Positions 25,060 through 33,545 of a stretch of 64,000 bases of DNA are shown here, piece after piece; positions within the stretch are counted from its first letter, which is position 1, and each line of letters opens with the position of its first letter. The translations under genes were made by a program, and so were the position numbers. A model generated the notes under the pieces. That model was given only the letters and a program-made list of their open reading frames with translations, made no database searches and was not told the origin of the DNA. Origin of the DNA: Palsa-744 sp036498265 (GTDB taxonomy: Bacteria; Actinomycetota; Thermoleophilia; Solirubrobacterales; Solirubrobacteraceae). The stretch lies in contig DASYFT010000002.1 in NCBI GenBank assembly GCA_036498265.1, positions 62,001-126,000 of the forward strand. Reading direction: 5' to 3'.

Positions 25060-26316
25060 GTGCTCGACCTCAGGCGCATTCGCGAGGAACCGGAGACAGT
25101 CCGTGCGGCTCTCGCACGGCGCGGCGACGGCTACGCCGAGGCTATAGATCGCGTCATCGAGCTCGACCAGCGGCGCCGTAGCCTGCTCCCGGAGCTGGAG
25201 GGGCTGCGTGCCGAGCAGAACGAGGCGAACGCCCGCATCCGATCGGCCGGCGAGCCGGCGGAGCGCGAGCGCCAGATCGAGGCGATGCGCTCGGTGGCCG
25301 CGCGGGCGAAGCAGCTCGAGCAGGAGCTCGCCGGCGTCGAGCTGAGCCTGCGCGAAGCGCTCGCGCCGCTTCCTAACCTGCCCGATCCGACCGCCGCGGC
25401 GGGTCCGGAGGACGAGCTGGTGCGCCAGGTCGGCACCCCGCCGGAGCTGGACTTCGCGCCCCTCGACCATCTCGAGCTTGCGGGCGAGATGATCGACATG
25501 GATCGGGCGGCCAAGGTCTCGGGCTCGCGGTTCGCCTACCTGAAAGGCGATCTGGTGATGCTCGAGCTGGCGCTCGTCCGCTGGACGCTCGAGAAGCTGC
25601 GAGGCCGTGGGTTCGAACCGGTCATACCGCCCGTGCTCGTGCGCGAGCGGGCTCTCTACGGCACCGGCTTCCTGCCGGACACCGAGCAGCAGATCTACAG
25701 GCTGCCCGAGGACGAGCTCTTCCTCGCAGGCACGTCCGAGGTGGCACTCGCGTCCCTTCACGACGGCGAGATCATCGACAGCGAGCGGTTGCCGCTGCGC
25801 TACGCCGGGTTCTCTCCATGCTTCCGGCGCGAGGCCGGGGCCGCGGGCAAGGACACGCGCGGCATCTTCCGGGTGCACCAGTTCGACAAGGTCGAGATGT
25901 TCAGCTTCGTCGCGCCCGAGGACTCGGCCGACGAGCACGAGCGGATCCTCGCCATCGAGGAGGAGATCCTGACGGAGCTCGGGCTGCCCTACCGCGTGAT
26001 GAACATCGCCGTCGCCGAGCTGGGCAACTCGGCGGCCAAGAAGTACGACTGCGAGGTCTGGCTCCCGAGCCAGGGGCGCTATCGCGAGCTGACCTCCTGC
26101 TCGAACACGACCGACTACCAGGCCCGCCGGCTCGACATCCGAATGCGCCGCGACAGACGTACGCAGACGCCGCACACGCTGAACGGCACCGCGGTCGCCG
26201 TCGGACGCACCATCGTGGCGCTCCTCGAGAACGGCCAGCGCGCGGACCGCAGCGTCGAGCTGCCGGAGGTGCTGGTGCCCTACGGCGCGCCGCCGCGGCT
26301 CGTTGCGGTGAGCTGA
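25060..26316 (+). CDS. serS: seryl-tRNA synthetase
   Basis: Charges tRNA-Ser, 418 residues, class II synthetase. An N-terminal coiled-coil arm (about residues 25-110, rich in Glu/Arg/Ala) is followed by the catalytic core: motif 2 is FRREAGAAGKDTRGIFRVHQF and motif 3 lies near the C-terminus (NGTAVAVGRTIVALLE). TSEVALASL is the serine/ATP site loop. It starts on GTG with no Shine-Dalgarno; the first residues (MLDLRRIREEPE) match the family start, so the assignment is firm. Confidence 0.95.
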   Translation: MLDLRRIREEPETVRAALARRGDGYAEAIDRVIELDQRRRSLLPELEGLRAEQNEANARIRSAGEPAERERQIEAMRSVAARAKQLEQELAGVELSLREALAPLPNLPDPTAAAGPEDELVRQVGTPPELDFAPLDHLELAGEMIDMDRAAKVSGSRFAYLKGDLVMLELALVRWTLEKLRGRGFEPVIPPVLVRERALYGTGFLPDTEQQIYRLPEDELFLAGTSEVALASLHDGEIIDSERLPLRYAGFSPCFRREAGAAGKDTRGIFRVHQFDKVEMFSFVAPEDSADEHERILAIEEEILTELGLPYRVMNIAVAELGNSAAKKYDCEVWLPSQGRYRELTSCSNTTDYQARRLDIRMRRDRRTQTPHTLNGTAVAVGRTIVALLENGQRADRSVELPEVLVPYGAPPRLVAVS

Positions 26317-26368
26317 GCCACGCGACAGGGGCCGCGGCCCGCGGCCCGAGCGACGGCGGGCTCGCCAT

Positions 26369-26374
26369 TAGTCT
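26369..26374 (+). promoter_or_regulatory. -10-like hexamer deciding the kinase start
   Basis: TAGTCT lies only one base before the ATG at 26376 but 7 bases before the in-frame GTG at 26382. The usual spacing in this window is 6-8 bases, so GTG 26382 is the more likely start of the sensor kinase. Confidence 0.45.
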
Positions 26375-26381
26375 GATGGAA

Positions 26382-27968
26382 GTGTCGTCGCCATTCGGGT
26401 TTCTGGCGTCCGAGCCGCCGCCCCGCCGGGTCGGCGCGCTCGCGTCGCTTGCCGGGGTGGCGCTCTGCACGCTGATCGTCTACCCGCTCAAGCACGTGGC
26501 CCCTGTCGTGTCGCTGAGCGTCGTCTACCTCCCGGCCGTCCTCCTGGTGTCGATCACATGGGGCGCGTGGTTCGGGATCGGGACATCGGTGATCAGCGCC
26601 CTTGCTTTCAACTTCTTCCACCTGCCCCCGGTGGGCCGGCTCGCCATCAGGGATTCGAGCGACTGGGTCGCACTCGCCGCGTTCGTCGTGGTGTCGGTCA
26701 TCGCCAGCTCGGTTGCCGAGGTGACACGCGCGCGAACCCGCGACGCGCAGGAGCGCAGGCTCGAGGCGGATCTGGCGGCGGAGATGGCAAGGCTGCTGCT
26801 GCGAGGCCAGAGCCTCGCCGAGGGCCTGCCGACTGCCGCCGCGCGCCTGGCCCATGCTCTGGGGCTCAACTCGGCGGCGATCGAGATGGAGACGGTCGAG
26901 CCGGATGAGCGCACGGTCGTGTTCCCGCTGCGCGAGGGAACCAGACGGCTCGGGACGCTGGTGGTCGGCGCCGATACCCCCGAGGCCAGCCTGCGTCGCC
27001 TGCAGGAGCGGATCGTGCCGGCGCTCGAGTCCCTTCTGAGCGCGGCACTCGAGCGCGAGATGCTGCTGGGCGGCGCGGTCGAGACGGCGTCGCTGCGCAG
27101 GGCGGACACCGTCAAGACGACCCTGCTGCGCGCGGTCTCCCACGATCTGCGCTCGCCGTTGACGGCCATCTCGGCCGCGGGCGAGGCGGTCGGCTCGCCG
27201 TCGCTCTCGCCCGAGGAGCGAGAGGAGCTCGCCGCCGTGATCCAGGAGGAGGCGAGGCGGCTCTCACGCCTGGTCGACAACCTGCTGGATCTGTCGCGGC
27301 TCGAAGCCGGCGCGGCGCCCCCTCGCCGCGAATGGGCATCGGTCGAGGAGATGATCCGCGCAGCGCTGGAGGAGCTGGCGGTCGCCGACGGGGAGTTCAG
27401 CCTTGCCATCGACCCGGAGCTGCCCGCGGTGAGCGTCGACCCCGTGCAGATGGAGCGCGCGTTCGTGAACGTCCTGGAGAACGCCCGCCGTCACTCGGGT
27501 GGATACCGGGTGTCCGTCCGCGCGCGTGCCGTGCGAAGCCTCGCGCGAAACCAGCTCAGGGCGCCCGCCGCCGGCGAGGAGGCTGACGTCGCCCGACGCG
27601 GCGGAGATCGAGTCGTGGTGCGCGTCGTGGACCGAGGCCCCGGCATTCCCCCCGCCCAGCTCGAGCGGGTCTTCGAACCCTTCTACCGAGCCGGCGCCGC
27701 CGGCGGCGAGCACCGCGGCTCCGGTCTGGGTCTGGCCATCGCCCGCGGGTTCACGGAGGCGAATGCGGGCTCGCTGCACGTGGAGTCGCTTCCCGGCCAG
27801 GGAGCGACGTTCGTCTTCGAGCTGCCGCTCCGCGAGCCGGCACCCGAGCACGTCGGGTCGGCCCGGCCCGGCGCACCGACCCCGGCGGCCGGCGCCGAGC
27901 CGGCCGCTCCCAGAACGGCGGCTGCCGAAGCGGCTTCGAAGACCGCTCGAGGAACGAGTGCCGGGTGA
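26382..27968 (+). CDS. kdpD: KdpD-type sensor histidine kinase lacking the KdpD/Usp input domains
   Basis: Membrane histidine kinase, 528 residues, corresponding to the C-terminal half of classical KdpD. After a short N-terminus come closely spaced transmembrane helices of the DUF4118 type (about residues 17-110), a GAF-like linker, HisKA with AVSHDLRSPLTA (His254), and an HATPase with N box FVNVLENARRHSGG, G1 DRGPGIP and G2 GSGLGLAI. A Pro/Ala-rich tail of 50 residues follows. The Walker-type KdpD domain and Usp domain normally fused in front are missing here and occur as separate genes at 33542 and 36508. The stop overlaps kdpE (GTGA). Confidence 0.9.
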   Translation: MSSPFGFLASEPPPRRVGALASLAGVALCTLIVYPLKHVAPVVSLSVVYLPAVLLVSITWGAWFGIGTSVISALAFNFFHLPPVGRLAIRDSSDWVALAAFVVVSVIASSVAEVTRARTRDAQERRLEADLAAEMARLLLRGQSLAEGLPTAAARLAHALGLNSAAIEMETVEPDERTVVFPLREGTRRLGTLVVGADTPEASLRRLQERIVPALESLLSAALEREMLLGGAVETASLRRADTVKTTLLRAVSHDLRSPLTAISAAGEAVGSPSLSPEEREELAAVIQEEARRLSRLVDNLLDLSRLEAGAAPPRREWASVEEMIRAALEELAVADGEFSLAIDPELPAVSVDPVQMERAFVNVLENARRHSGGYRVSVRARAVRSLARNQLRAPAAGEEADVARRGGDRVVVRVVDRGPGIPPAQLERVFEPFYRAGAAGGEHRGSGLGLAIARGFTEANAGSLHVESLPGQGATFVFELPLREPAPEHVGSARPGAPTPAAGAEPAAPRTAAAEAASKTARGTSAG

Positions 27969-28669
27969 CCGCGCCGCCGGAGGGGACTGCCCGGCCGCCC
28001 CGGGTGCTCGTGGTCGACGACGAGCCGCAGATCGTGCGCGCACTGAAAGTGGTGCTCCGCGAGGCGGGCTTCGAGGCGATCGGTGCCGAGACGGCCGCGC
28101 AGGCCCTCGACCTCGCGGCGGTGCACCCGCCTGACGCGGCGATCGTCGACCTGGTCCTGCCCGACGGCGACGGCGTGGACCTGACGCACACGCTGCGCGA
28201 ATGGAGCGAGATGCCGGTCCTCGTGCTGTCGGCCGTCGGTGAGGAGGACCAGAAGGTCAGGGCGCTCGAGGCCGGGGCGGACGACTACATAACGAAGCCG
28301 TTCGGCGCGCGAGAGCTGGTGGCGCGGCTGCAGGCCGCACTGCGTCGGACGGCCCCCACGGACGACGAGGCCAAGATCACAGCCGAGGGGCTCGAGATAG
28401 ACCTCGTGGCACACGTCATCCGCCGCGACGGAGACCCGGTGCACCTGACGCCGATCGAGTTCGAGCTGCTGAGGGCGCTCGCACGCAACCGCGGTCGGCT
28501 GATGACGCACCGGGCGCTGCTGGCGGAGGTCTGGGGGCCGCAGTACGTCGAGGACGTCCAGACGCTGCGCACTCACATCGCGCGGCTGCGGGCGAAGATC
28601 GAGCCCGACGGCCGGGCGCCGCGCTACATCGTCACCGATCCCGGAGTCGGATACCGCTTTCAGCTCTGA
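27965..28669 (+). CDS. kdpE: response regulator KdpE, OmpR family
   Basis: DNA-binding partner of the upstream kinase, 234 residues. Receiver domain: acidic pair VVDDEP (Asp18/19), phospho-acceptor Asp62 in AIVDLVLPDGDG, and lysine in ITKPFGARE. A winged-helix OmpR-type effector follows (about 135-234; LTPIEFELLRALARNRGRLMTH, TLRTHIARLRAKIE, GVGYRF). Its target is probably the promoter just downstream, where 21-bp direct repeats precede the kdp structural genes. Confidence 0.93.
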   Translation: MTAPPEGTARPPRVLVVDDEPQIVRALKVVLREAGFEAIGAETAAQALDLAAVHPPDAAIVDLVLPDGDGVDLTHTLREWSEMPVLVLSAVGEEDQKVRALEAGADDYITKPFGARELVARLQAALRRTAPTDDEAKITAEGLEIDLVAHVIRRDGDPVHLTPIEFELLRALARNRGRLMTHRALLAEVWGPQYVEDVQTLRTHIARLRAKIEPDGRAPRYIVTDPGVGYRFQL

Positions 28670-28757
28670 GGCAACTGATGGGTCGCGCCCGGTGGCGGCG
28701 GCATGTACTCGCCGCACGTCCACTCGGCCCGTGGGGCGCGGCCGCGGCGCGTCATGA

Positions 28758-28815
28758 AATCGTAATGCGGCACGGGCGAATCGTGATGCGGGTGTAACGC
28801 ACGGCGTTGCATATT
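28758..28815 (+). promoter_or_regulatory. kdp structural promoter: two direct repeats plus -10
   Basis: AATCGTAATGCGG (28758-28770) and AATCGTGATGCGG (28779-28791) are identical in 12 of 13 bases with a period of exactly 21, two helical turns. CATATT at 28810-28815 acts as a -10, 7 bases before the ATG at 28823, so the downstream repeat falls over the expected -35. This is the layout expected for an OmpR-type activator dimer pair; KdpE encoded next door is the obvious candidate. Confidence 0.6.
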
Positions 28816-28822
28816 GGTTGAC

Positions 28823-28903
28823 ATGGACGTCGTCGCCGTGGTAATTGCAGTCGCCGCCTTCGCCATCCTGCTGGCGCTCATCGAGGGAATCGACCGGGTG
28901 TGA
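28823..28903 (+). CDS. 26-residue membrane micropeptide upstream of kdpF
   Basis: The frame opens with MDVVAVVIAVAAF and ends EGIDRV: one hydrophobic helix followed by a short charged tail. It resembles the KdpF plan (single helix, polar C-terminus) without obvious identity to it. The ATG sits 7 bases after the kdp -10 box, so it would be the first codon of the mRNA, and its TGA overlaps a GTG in frame with kdpF (GTGA). That arrangement supports real translation. It could be a second small Kdp subunit or a leader peptide coupling translation to kdpF. Confidence 0.6.
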   Translation: MDVVAVVIAVAAFAILLALIEGIDRV

Positions 28904-28938
28904 GCCCTCACCTTCCCGCCGGCTTCTTCATAGCGCAC

Positions 28939-29028
28939 ATGAGCGGCGCCGATTTCTTCGGCCTTGTCGTCTCGGTGGTGCTCATCGCCTACCTCTTCTA
29001 CGCGCTGATCCGCGGCGAGAAGCTGTGA
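28939..29028 (+). CDS. kdpF: KdpF small subunit of the K+-transporting ATPase
   Basis: 29-residue single-helix protein (MSGADFFGLVVSVVLIAYLF then ALIRGEKL). KdpF stabilises the KdpFABC complex and is typically about 29 residues ending in a basic tail, just before kdpA. The alternative GTG start at 28900 overlaps the previous micro-ORF stop and would give 42 residues. The stop overlaps the kdpA GTG (GTGA), placing it in the operon. Confidence 0.85.
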   Translation: MSGADFFGLVVSVVLIAYLFYALIRGEKL

Positions 29029-30797
29029 CGTTCACCGGCTGGCTCACGATCGCCCTGTTCGCGGCGATCCTCACTGCCCTCGCGATTCCGTTCGGGCGCT
29101 ACATGGCGCGGGTCTACACGGGCGAGCGGGTCCTGCTCACCCCGATCTTCGCGGGGCCCGAGCGCTTCCTCTACAAGGTCATGCGGGTCGATCCCGGGCG
29201 AGAGCAGGACTGGAAGGCGTACGCGAGAGGCCTGATCGTCTTCTCCCTTGCGGGCTGGCTCCTGCTGTACCTGATATTGCGGACCCAGAACGCCTTCTAC
29301 GTCCCGCACGCGCTCAACCCGCTCGGGTTTCACTCGGCGCCGTGGAACGTGACGTTCAACACCACGTCGTCGTTCGTGACGAACACCAACTGGCAGTACT
29401 ACAGCGGCGAGACCACCATGACCTACCTCAGCCAGATGGTCGGGCTGACGGTCCAGAACTGGCTCTCGGCGGGCGTCGGCATCGTCGTGGCCGTCGCGCT
29501 GGTGCGGGGGATAGTCGGACGGTCCGGCAAGAGCCTCGGCAACTTCTGGCAGGACCTCGTCCGGACGATCCTCTACGTGCTCGCGCCCATCTCCGTGATC
29601 GGGGCGTTCGTCCTGGTCTCCCAGGGAGTGATCGCCAACTTCTCCGACTATCTCACCGTCCACACGGTCACCGGTCTCACGCAGACGATCGCGATGGGGC
29701 CGGTGGCCTCCCAGGAGGTGATCAAGGAGCTCGGGACGAACGGCGGCGGCTTCTTCAACGTCAACTCCGCCCACCCCTTCGAGAACCCGACGGCGTTCAC
29801 CAACTTCTTCGAGATGATGCTCGTGCTGATCATCCCGGCGGCGCTCGTGTTCATGTACGGGCGGATGACCGGCAACCGCCGTCAGGGATACGCCATCTAC
29901 GCGACGATGATGGTGATGTTCCTCGGCGCCGTCGCCGTCGCCTACATAGCCGAGGCGCACGGCTCGCCCGCGCAGCACGCGGCGGGCCTTCACACCCAGG
30001 TGATCTCGGGCTCCACCGGAGGGAACCTCGAAGGCAAGGAGCAGCGCTTCGGGATCGCCGGGTCCGCGCTCTTCGACACGATCACGACCGTCACCTCGTG
30101 TGGGGCGGTCAACAGTGCGATCGAGTCGTTCACGGGCATCGGCGGCGCCGTGCCGTTCTCCAACCTCTCCGCCAGCGAGGTGATCTTCGGCGGCGTCGGA
30201 ACGGGGCTGTACTCCATCCTTCTGTACGTCCTGCTGGCCGTCTTCATCGGCGGCCTGATGGTGGGCCGCACGCCGGAGTGGCTGGGCAAGAAGCTCGAAG
30301 CGAGGGAGATCAAGCTCGCAGGCCTCGGCATCCTCATCACGCCGCTCGCGGCGCTGTTCTGCACCGCTCTCGCCGTTGCCAGCCACGCGGGGCGTGTGTC
30401 GATCTCGAAAGCGGCGACCGGTCCGCAGGGCTTCTCGGAGACCCTGTACGCCTACCTCTCGCAATCGAACAACAACGGCTCGGCGTTCGCCGGCTACACC
30501 GGCTTCATCCAGCCGGCCGCCGGCAACGTCGGCTCGCATGGGGTCACCTTCGCCGATCTGCTGGGCGCCTTCGCGATGCTGTTCGCGCGCTTCGCTCCGA
30601 TCCTGTTCGCACTGGCCGTGGCCGGCTCCCTGGCCGGAAAGCGCGTGACCCCCGTCGGGCTCGGCACGATGCGCACCGACAACGGCACGTTCGTCGTGCT
30701 GCTCATCGGGGTGATCATCCTGGTCGGCGCGCTGACCTTCTTCCCCGCCCTCTTGCTCGGACCGATCGTCCAGGGCCTGACGACCCACCTCTACTGA
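29025..30797 (+). CDS. kdpA: potassium-transporting ATPase subunit A
   Basis: K+-translocating subunit related to SKT channels, 590 residues. The four selectivity-filter repeats are recognisable: NTTSSFVTNTNWQYYSGE, KELGTNGGGFFNVNSAHPF, TSCGAVNSAIESFTGIGG and SQSNNNGSAFAGY. About ten transmembrane helices. It starts on a GTG that overlaps the kdpF stop; the longer in-frame extension upstream would run through kdpF. KdpC, not KdpB, follows one base later. Confidence 0.95.
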   Translation: MTFTGWLTIALFAAILTALAIPFGRYMARVYTGERVLLTPIFAGPERFLYKVMRVDPGREQDWKAYARGLIVFSLAGWLLLYLILRTQNAFYVPHALNPLGFHSAPWNVTFNTTSSFVTNTNWQYYSGETTMTYLSQMVGLTVQNWLSAGVGIVVAVALVRGIVGRSGKSLGNFWQDLVRTILYVLAPISVIGAFVLVSQGVIANFSDYLTVHTVTGLTQTIAMGPVASQEVIKELGTNGGGFFNVNSAHPFENPTAFTNFFEMMLVLIIPAALVFMYGRMTGNRRQGYAIYATMMVMFLGAVAVAYIAEAHGSPAQHAAGLHTQVISGSTGGNLEGKEQRFGIAGSALFDTITTVTSCGAVNSAIESFTGIGGAVPFSNLSASEVIFGGVGTGLYSILLYVLLAVFIGGLMVGRTPEWLGKKLEAREIKLAGLGILITPLAALFCTALAVASHAGRVSISKAATGPQGFSETLYAYLSQSNNNGSAFAGYTGFIQPAAGNVGSHGVTFADLLGAFAMLFARFAPILFALAVAGSLAGKRVTPVGLGTMRTDNGTFVVLLIGVIILVGALTFFPALLLGPIVQGLTTHLY

Positions 30798-30798
30798 C

Positions 30799-31464
30799 AT
30801 GCGCCGCGACGTCGTCACAGCAGCCATCGGCATCGTCGTCATGACGATCCTGCTCGGCCTCGTCTACCCGCTGTTCGTGACGGGAGTCAGCCAGGTCGCG
30901 TTCCCAGGCAACGCCAACGGCCAGAAGCTGTTCTCGGGCGGCCGGTTGGTCGGGTCGAGGATCATCGGCCAGAGCTTCGCCCGACCGGTCATCGGCAAGA
31001 ACGGCAAGCCGGTGGAGAAGGAAGGTGAAACGGTCACCGAACCGGATCCCCGCTACTTCCAGTCGCGCCCGTCCGTCACGGAACGCGGCGCCTACAACGC
31101 CGCCGCCAGCACCTTCTCCAACCTGGGGCCGAACAACGTGGCGACCAGGGAAGCCGACGAAGAACACATCAAGGCATACCTCGAACTGAACAAGCCGTAC
31201 CTCCCGGGCCTCAGCGCCGCGACGACCCCAGTCGACGCTGCCAACAGCTCCGGCTCGAACCTCGATCCAGAAATCTCACAGGCCAACGCGCGCATACAGG
31301 CTCACCGGATCGCCGCCGTCCGCCACATGTCCCTCGCCGCCGTGGACCGGCTCATCTCCAGCTACACCGATGCCCGCGGCATCGGCTTCTCGGGCGAGCC
31401 CGGGGTGAACGTGCTCGAGCTGAACCTGGCCCTCGACCGCTCGCACGGAAGAGCAAGCCCATGA
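30799..31464 (+). CDS. kdpC: potassium-transporting ATPase subunit C
   Basis: Single-span subunit that assembles with KdpA/KdpB, 221 residues. An N-terminal helix (about 9-30, TILLGLVYPLFVTGVSQVAF) is followed by a soluble domain with the family markers GSRIIGQSF, YFQSRPS and the C-terminal VNVLELNLALD. A charged insert (IGKNGKPVEKEGETVTEPDP, about residues 66-85) lengthens the usual loop. The stop overlaps the kdpB ATG (ATGA). The kdpA-kdpC-kdpB order departs from the common kdpABC. Confidence 0.93.
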   Translation: MRRDVVTAAIGIVVMTILLGLVYPLFVTGVSQVAFPGNANGQKLFSGGRLVGSRIIGQSFARPVIGKNGKPVEKEGETVTEPDPRYFQSRPSVTERGAYNAAASTFSNLGPNNVATREADEEHIKAYLELNKPYLPGLSAATTPVDAANSSGSNLDPEISQANARIQAHRIAAVRHMSLAAVDRLISSYTDARGIGFSGEPGVNVLELNLALDRSHGRASP

Positions 31465-33545
31465 GCACGCCTGCACCGGCAGCAACCGAGAAGAGGGCGA
31501 TCTCGCTCTTCCAGCGCGACATCGTCCTGAGGGCTCTGCTCGACAGCGTCAAGAAGCTCGACCCGCGGGTGCAGATCCGCAACCCCGTCATGTTCGTCGT
31601 CGAGGTCGGCTCGGTGATCACGACGGTGACCTGGCTGATCCAGGCGTTCGGCGGCAAGCCGCTGGGCGGCGGCAACGAGCCGGCCTGGTACACGTTCCTG
31701 ATCGCGCTGTGGCTGTGGCTCACGGTCATCTTCGCCAACATGGCCGAGGCCTTCGCCGAGGGCCGTGGCCGCGCCCAGGCGGACACGCTGCGGGCGATGC
31801 GCAGAGAGACCGTTGCGAAAATGCGCGACGGCTCGACCAGGGCCGCATCGGAGCTCACGCGCGGCGACGTCGTCGTCGTGCCCGCGGGGGAGCTGATCCC
31901 CGGTGACGGCACGGTGATCGAGGGAATCGCCACGGTCGACGAGTCGGCGATCACCGGCGAGTCGGCACCCGTCATCCGCGAGTCCGGGGGAGATCGCAGC
32001 GCCGTCACCGGCGGCACCCGCGTGACCTCGGATGAGATCGTCGTCGAAATCACCCAGGAGCCAGGGAAGTCGTTCCTCGATCGGATGATCACCCTGGTCG
32101 AGGGCGCCGCGCGGCGCAAGACGCCGAACGAGATCGCGCTGAACATCCTGCTCGCGGCGCTGACCCTGATCTTCCTGATCGTCGTCGCCACGCTGCGGCC
32201 CTTCGGCCTCTTCTCCGGGACGCCGATCTCCGAGACCACCCTGATCGCGCTCCTCGTAGCGCTGATCCCCACCACGATCGGCGCGCTTCTTTCGGCCATC
32301 GGCATCGCCGGCATCGACCGCTTGGTGCGGCGCAACGTGCTCGCCCTCTCCGGTCGGGCAGTGGAGGCCTCGGGCGACGTCGACGTGCTGCTGCTGGACA
32401 AGACCGGGACCATCACGATCGGCAACCGCCTCGCTTCGGAGTTCGTTCCGATGCCAGGCGTGCCCGAGTCCGAGCTGGCGGAGGTGGCACAGCTGTCCTC
32501 GCTCGCAGACGAGACGCCTGAGGGTCGCTCGATCGTGGTCCTCGCCAAGCAGTACGGCATCCGCGAGCACGACATGAGCACGCTCGGCGCCAAGTTCGTG
32601 CCGTTCACCGCCCAGACGAGGATGAGCGGCGTCGACCTGGACGGCAGGCGCCTGCGCAAGGGCGCCGGCGACGCGATCATCGACCTCGTCAGGCGAGAAG
32701 GCGGCGCTCCGCCGCCCGAGCTGCAGACCCAGCTCGACAGGATCGGCCGCGAAGGCGGCACGCCCCTGGCCGTCGCGCGAGACAACCAGGTGCTCGGCGT
32801 GATCTACCTCAAGGACACGATCAAGGAGGGGATGCGCGTTCGCTTCGACCACCTCCGCGCCATGGGGATCAAGACGGTGATGGTGACGGGGGACAACCGC
32901 CTGACCGCGGCCAAGATCGCCGAGGAGTCCGGCGTCGACGACTTCCTCTCCGAAGCCACGCCGGAGGCCAAGCTGGCCCTGATCCGCGAACAGCAGGCCG
33001 ACGGTCGACTCGTAGCGATGACCGGAGACGGGACCAACGATGCCCCGGCGCTCGCGCAGGCCGACGTGGGCGTGGCCATGAACTCCGGCACGCAGGCGGC
33101 CCGCGAGGCGGGCAACATGGTGGACCTGGACTCCAATCCGACGAAGCTCATCGAGATCGTCGAGGTGGGAAAGCAGCTGCTGATCACGCGGGGGTCGCTG
33201 ACGACGTTCTCGATCGCCAACGACGTCGCCAAGTACTTTGCGATCCTGCCGGCGATCTTCGTGACCACCTGGGCGCCGGGGCCTGGCCAGAAGAGCCCGC
33301 TGCACGTGCTCAACGTCATGGGCCTCGGCTCGCCGCGCAGCGCGATCATCTCGGCGATCATCTTCAACGCCCTCGTGATCCCGCTGCTGATCCCGATCGC
33401 ACTGCGCGGCGTCAGCTACCGGCCGATCGGCGCGAGCGCGCTGCTGCGCCGCAACCTCTTGATCTACGGCCTCGGCGGGGTCATCGCGCCGTTCATCGGG
33501 ATCAAGCTGATCGACCTGGTCGTCCACAACCTGCTCGGCGGATGA
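31461..33545 (+). CDS. kdpB: potassium-transporting ATPase subunit B (P-type ATPase)
   Basis: Catalytic P-type ATPase subunit, 694 residues. The phosphorylated aspartate is Asp313 in LLLDKTGTIT; the actuator loop is ITGESAPV and the hinge GDGTNDAPALAQADVG. Short Kdp-type membrane domain with helices near 38-90, 225-290 and 595-690. It couples ATP hydrolysis to K+ uptake through KdpA. ATGA overlaps tie it to kdpC upstream and to a KdpD sensor gene downstream. Confidence 0.95.
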   Translation: MSTPAPAATEKRAISLFQRDIVLRALLDSVKKLDPRVQIRNPVMFVVEVGSVITTVTWLIQAFGGKPLGGGNEPAWYTFLIALWLWLTVIFANMAEAFAEGRGRAQADTLRAMRRETVAKMRDGSTRAASELTRGDVVVVPAGELIPGDGTVIEGIATVDESAITGESAPVIRESGGDRSAVTGGTRVTSDEIVVEITQEPGKSFLDRMITLVEGAARRKTPNEIALNILLAALTLIFLIVVATLRPFGLFSGTPISETTLIALLVALIPTTIGALLSAIGIAGIDRLVRRNVLALSGRAVEASGDVDVLLLDKTGTITIGNRLASEFVPMPGVPESELAEVAQLSSLADETPEGRSIVVLAKQYGIREHDMSTLGAKFVPFTAQTRMSGVDLDGRRLRKGAGDAIIDLVRREGGAPPPELQTQLDRIGREGGTPLAVARDNQVLGVIYLKDTIKEGMRVRFDHLRAMGIKTVMVTGDNRLTAAKIAEESGVDDFLSEATPEAKLALIREQQADGRLVAMTGDGTNDAPALAQADVGVAMNSGTQAAREAGNMVDLDSNPTKLIEIVEVGKQLLITRGSLTTFSIANDVAKYFAILPAIFVTTWAPGPGQKSPLHVLNVMGLGSPRSAIISAIIFNALVIPLLIPIALRGVSYRPIGASALLRRNLLIYGLGGVIAPFIGIKLIDLVVHNLLGG

